NCBI GenBank assembly: GCA_003139545.1
Contig: PLJC01000004.1
Location: forward strand, 104,001 to 168,000
DNA: 64,000 bases
Direction: 5' to 3'
Origin: Actinomycetota bacterium
Lineage (GTDB): Bacteria > Actinomycetota > Thermoleophilia > Gaiellales > Gaiellaceae
The translations under genes and the position numbers were made by a program. Below, piece by piece: positions 62,912-64,000 of the stretch. The notes beneath the pieces were generated by a model that had not been told where the DNA came from, did not search any database, and saw nothing but the letters and a program-made list of their open reading frames with translations. Each line of letters begins with the position of its first letter. Position 1 is the first letter of the stretch.

Positions 62912-64000
62912 CCACCAGCCGGATCTTCATCCCCGGCGCGGCCGCAACGCCTGCCCGCGGCTTCTGCGCGACGACGCGTCCCGCCTTGCCTGTCACCTGG
63001 GGAACGAGCTTCAGCTTCGCGAGCCGCGTCCGCGCCGCGCGCAACGTCAGGCCGATCGTCTTCGGGACGAGCCCGTGCAGCGGCTTCGCGAGCACGAGCG
63101 TGACCTTGTCGAACGACGACAGCGTGCCGCCCGCCGGGAACTGGCGGAGGACGACGCCGATGCGCTGGCCGGCGCTCGCCGGCTTGTACACGAGCTGCGC
63201 CGTCAGCGGCTGCAAGGCGAGGCGCGAGCGCGCGCTGTCCACCTTCCATCCGACGACGTTGGGGACGTCGACCTCGTTGCGCTTGCAATCGGCGGTCTTG
63301 CTCGGTCCGTGGCCCGTGAAGTACACCATCAGTGAGGTCGACTTGCACAGTCCGTCGTCGAGCTCGATCTGGCCGTTGCGATACGTCACTAATCGCGATT
63401 GCGTCGAGAAGTACGGCGGCGACGGGAACGACTTCGGCTGCGCGTTCATCGCCGCGAGCGCGGGTTGCATGAACGCCTTCCAGATGAGCGCGGGAAACGA
63501 GCCGCCGACCACCGGGCCGCCGTGGAACTCGTGCAGCATGGGCGTCAGCCGGTCCGGGTAGCCGACCCAGATGCACGTCACGAGCTGTGGCGTGTAGCCG
63601 CAGAACCACGCGTCGCCATAGTTCTCCGTCGTGCCGGTCTTGCCGGCGACCGTGCGGCCGGGAAGCTGCGCCGCTGTGCCGGTGCCGCCCGTGACGACGC
63701 CCTCGAGCAGCTGCGTCAGTTCCTCGTCGATGTCGGGCGAGAGCGCACGCACGTTCTTGGGCACGTTCGCGTAGACGACCTTGTGCGCATCGTTGTCGAT
63801 CGTCGTCACGACGCGCGGCTCGTTCCCGAAGACCGTCCCGTCGACGCGGTTGCCGTCGTTCGCGAACGTCGCGTACGCGCGCGCCATCTCCAGGACGCTC
63901 ACCGGCTCGACGCCGAGGCCGATGGCGAAGTAGCTCTGCAGCGGGCCGGTGATGCCGACCGTGTGCGCGGTTTTTACGACGTTCGCCGGGCCGACGTCGC
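62898..64000 (-). CDS. Class A penicillin-binding protein with PASTA domains, C-terminal part
   Basis: The frame is open to the window's end (first full codon at 63998), so the N-terminus is missing. Visible are the end of the transpeptidase domain (MARAYATFANDGNRVDGTVF; KTGT in RTVAGKTGTTENYGDAWFCG), a Cys-containing segment (DDGLCKSTSLMVYFTGHGPS then CKRNEVDVPNVVGW) and two PASTA domains (PNVVGWKVDSARSRLA; VPKTIGLTLRAARTRLA). The active-site Ser lies outside. A cell-wall glycosyltransferase/transpeptidase such as PonA is likely, but the glycosyltransferase half cannot be seen. Confidence 0.9.
   Translation of the reverse strand, partial: DVGPANVVKTAHTVGITGPLQSYFAIGLGVEPVSVLEMARAYATFANDGNRVDGTVFGNEPRVVTTIDNDAHKVVYANVPKNVRALSPDIDEELTQLLEGVVTGGTGTAAQLPGRTVAGKTGTTENYGDAWFCGYTPQLVTCIWVGYPDRLTPMLHEFHGGPVVGGSFPALIWKAFMQPALAAMNAQPKSFPSPPYFSTQSRLVTYRNGQIELDDGLCKSTSLMVYFTGHGPSKTADCKRNEVDVPNVVGWKVDSARSRLALQPLTAQLVYKPASAGQRIGVVLRQFPAGGTLSSFDKVTLVLAKPLHGLVPKTIGLTLRAARTRLAKLKLVPQVTGKAGRVVAQKPRAGVAAAPGMKIRLVVRPS

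Overview
This is a high-GC, densely packed chromosomal segment that looks like a member of the Actinobacteriota. Many starts are GTG or TTG and genes are often coupled by ATGA or GTGA overlaps. Two or three predicted F420-type oxidoreductases, GatCAB, an Rpf-like wall lytic protein, and a secreted lysozyme with CDxxGxxC-type beta-sandwich repeats suggest a deep lineage such as Thermoleophilia (Gaiellales-like). That placement is inference. The first gene (aldehyde dehydrogenase) and the last (penicillin-binding protein) run off the window.

Layout. 1-1.26 kb: aldehyde dehydrogenase end, RNase HI, tRNA-Gly(GCC) with a terminator. 1.26-3.17 kb: a small cassette bounded by a perfect 42-bp direct repeat of the tRNA-Gly 3' half, carrying two secreted-protein genes and no integrase. 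4.3-8.6 kb: NCS1 cytosine permease, amidohydrolase and cytosine deaminase in one operon. 9.7-12.6 kb: an operon on the minus strand with a COG4280-like membrane protein, a 65-residue membrane protein and a fused DppC-DppB-type permease. 12.7-18.1 kb: three-GAF sensor kinase, F420-type oxidoreductase, PBP2, a helical protein of unknown function, and a small zinc-ribbon protein.

18.1-33.1 kb holds a reductive pyrimidine-degradation module. It has an omega-amino-acid aminotransferase, methylmalonate-semialdehyde dehydrogenase, dihydropyrimidinase, an NMT1-type ABC importer with two different permeases, and an N-carbamoyl-beta-alanine amidohydrolase. The last is translationally coupled to a Ddn-like protein, an MFS carrier and an LLM oxidoreductase. 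With the cytosine operon this would take cytosine or uracil to acetyl-CoA, and thymine to propionyl-CoA. No dihydropyrimidine dehydrogenase gene is present. GH76 and GH25 genes are interleaved.

33-37 kb: S9 peptidase, tRNA-Cys(GCA), an Mrr-like nuclease gene of lower GC that looks acquired, and a degenerate LspA-like protein. 37.7-43.6 kb: cyclophilin and a MoxR/DUF58/VWA (Bat-like) operon. 43.7-51.2 kb: a diiron protein, HMG-CoA reductase, FolD, cold-shock protein with its own promoter and terminator, and gatCAB. 51.1-54.3 kb: an RHH regulator, a 32-residue peptide, DUF4097 and MFS operon with a candidate operator in the promoter spacer, then an Rpf-like protein. 55-62 kb: a long co-directional run of transaminase, serA, YbaK, ilvE, DegT aminotransferase, MFS and alkyladenine glycosylase. 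It closes with a CAP-domain protein and a PASTA-containing class A PBP.
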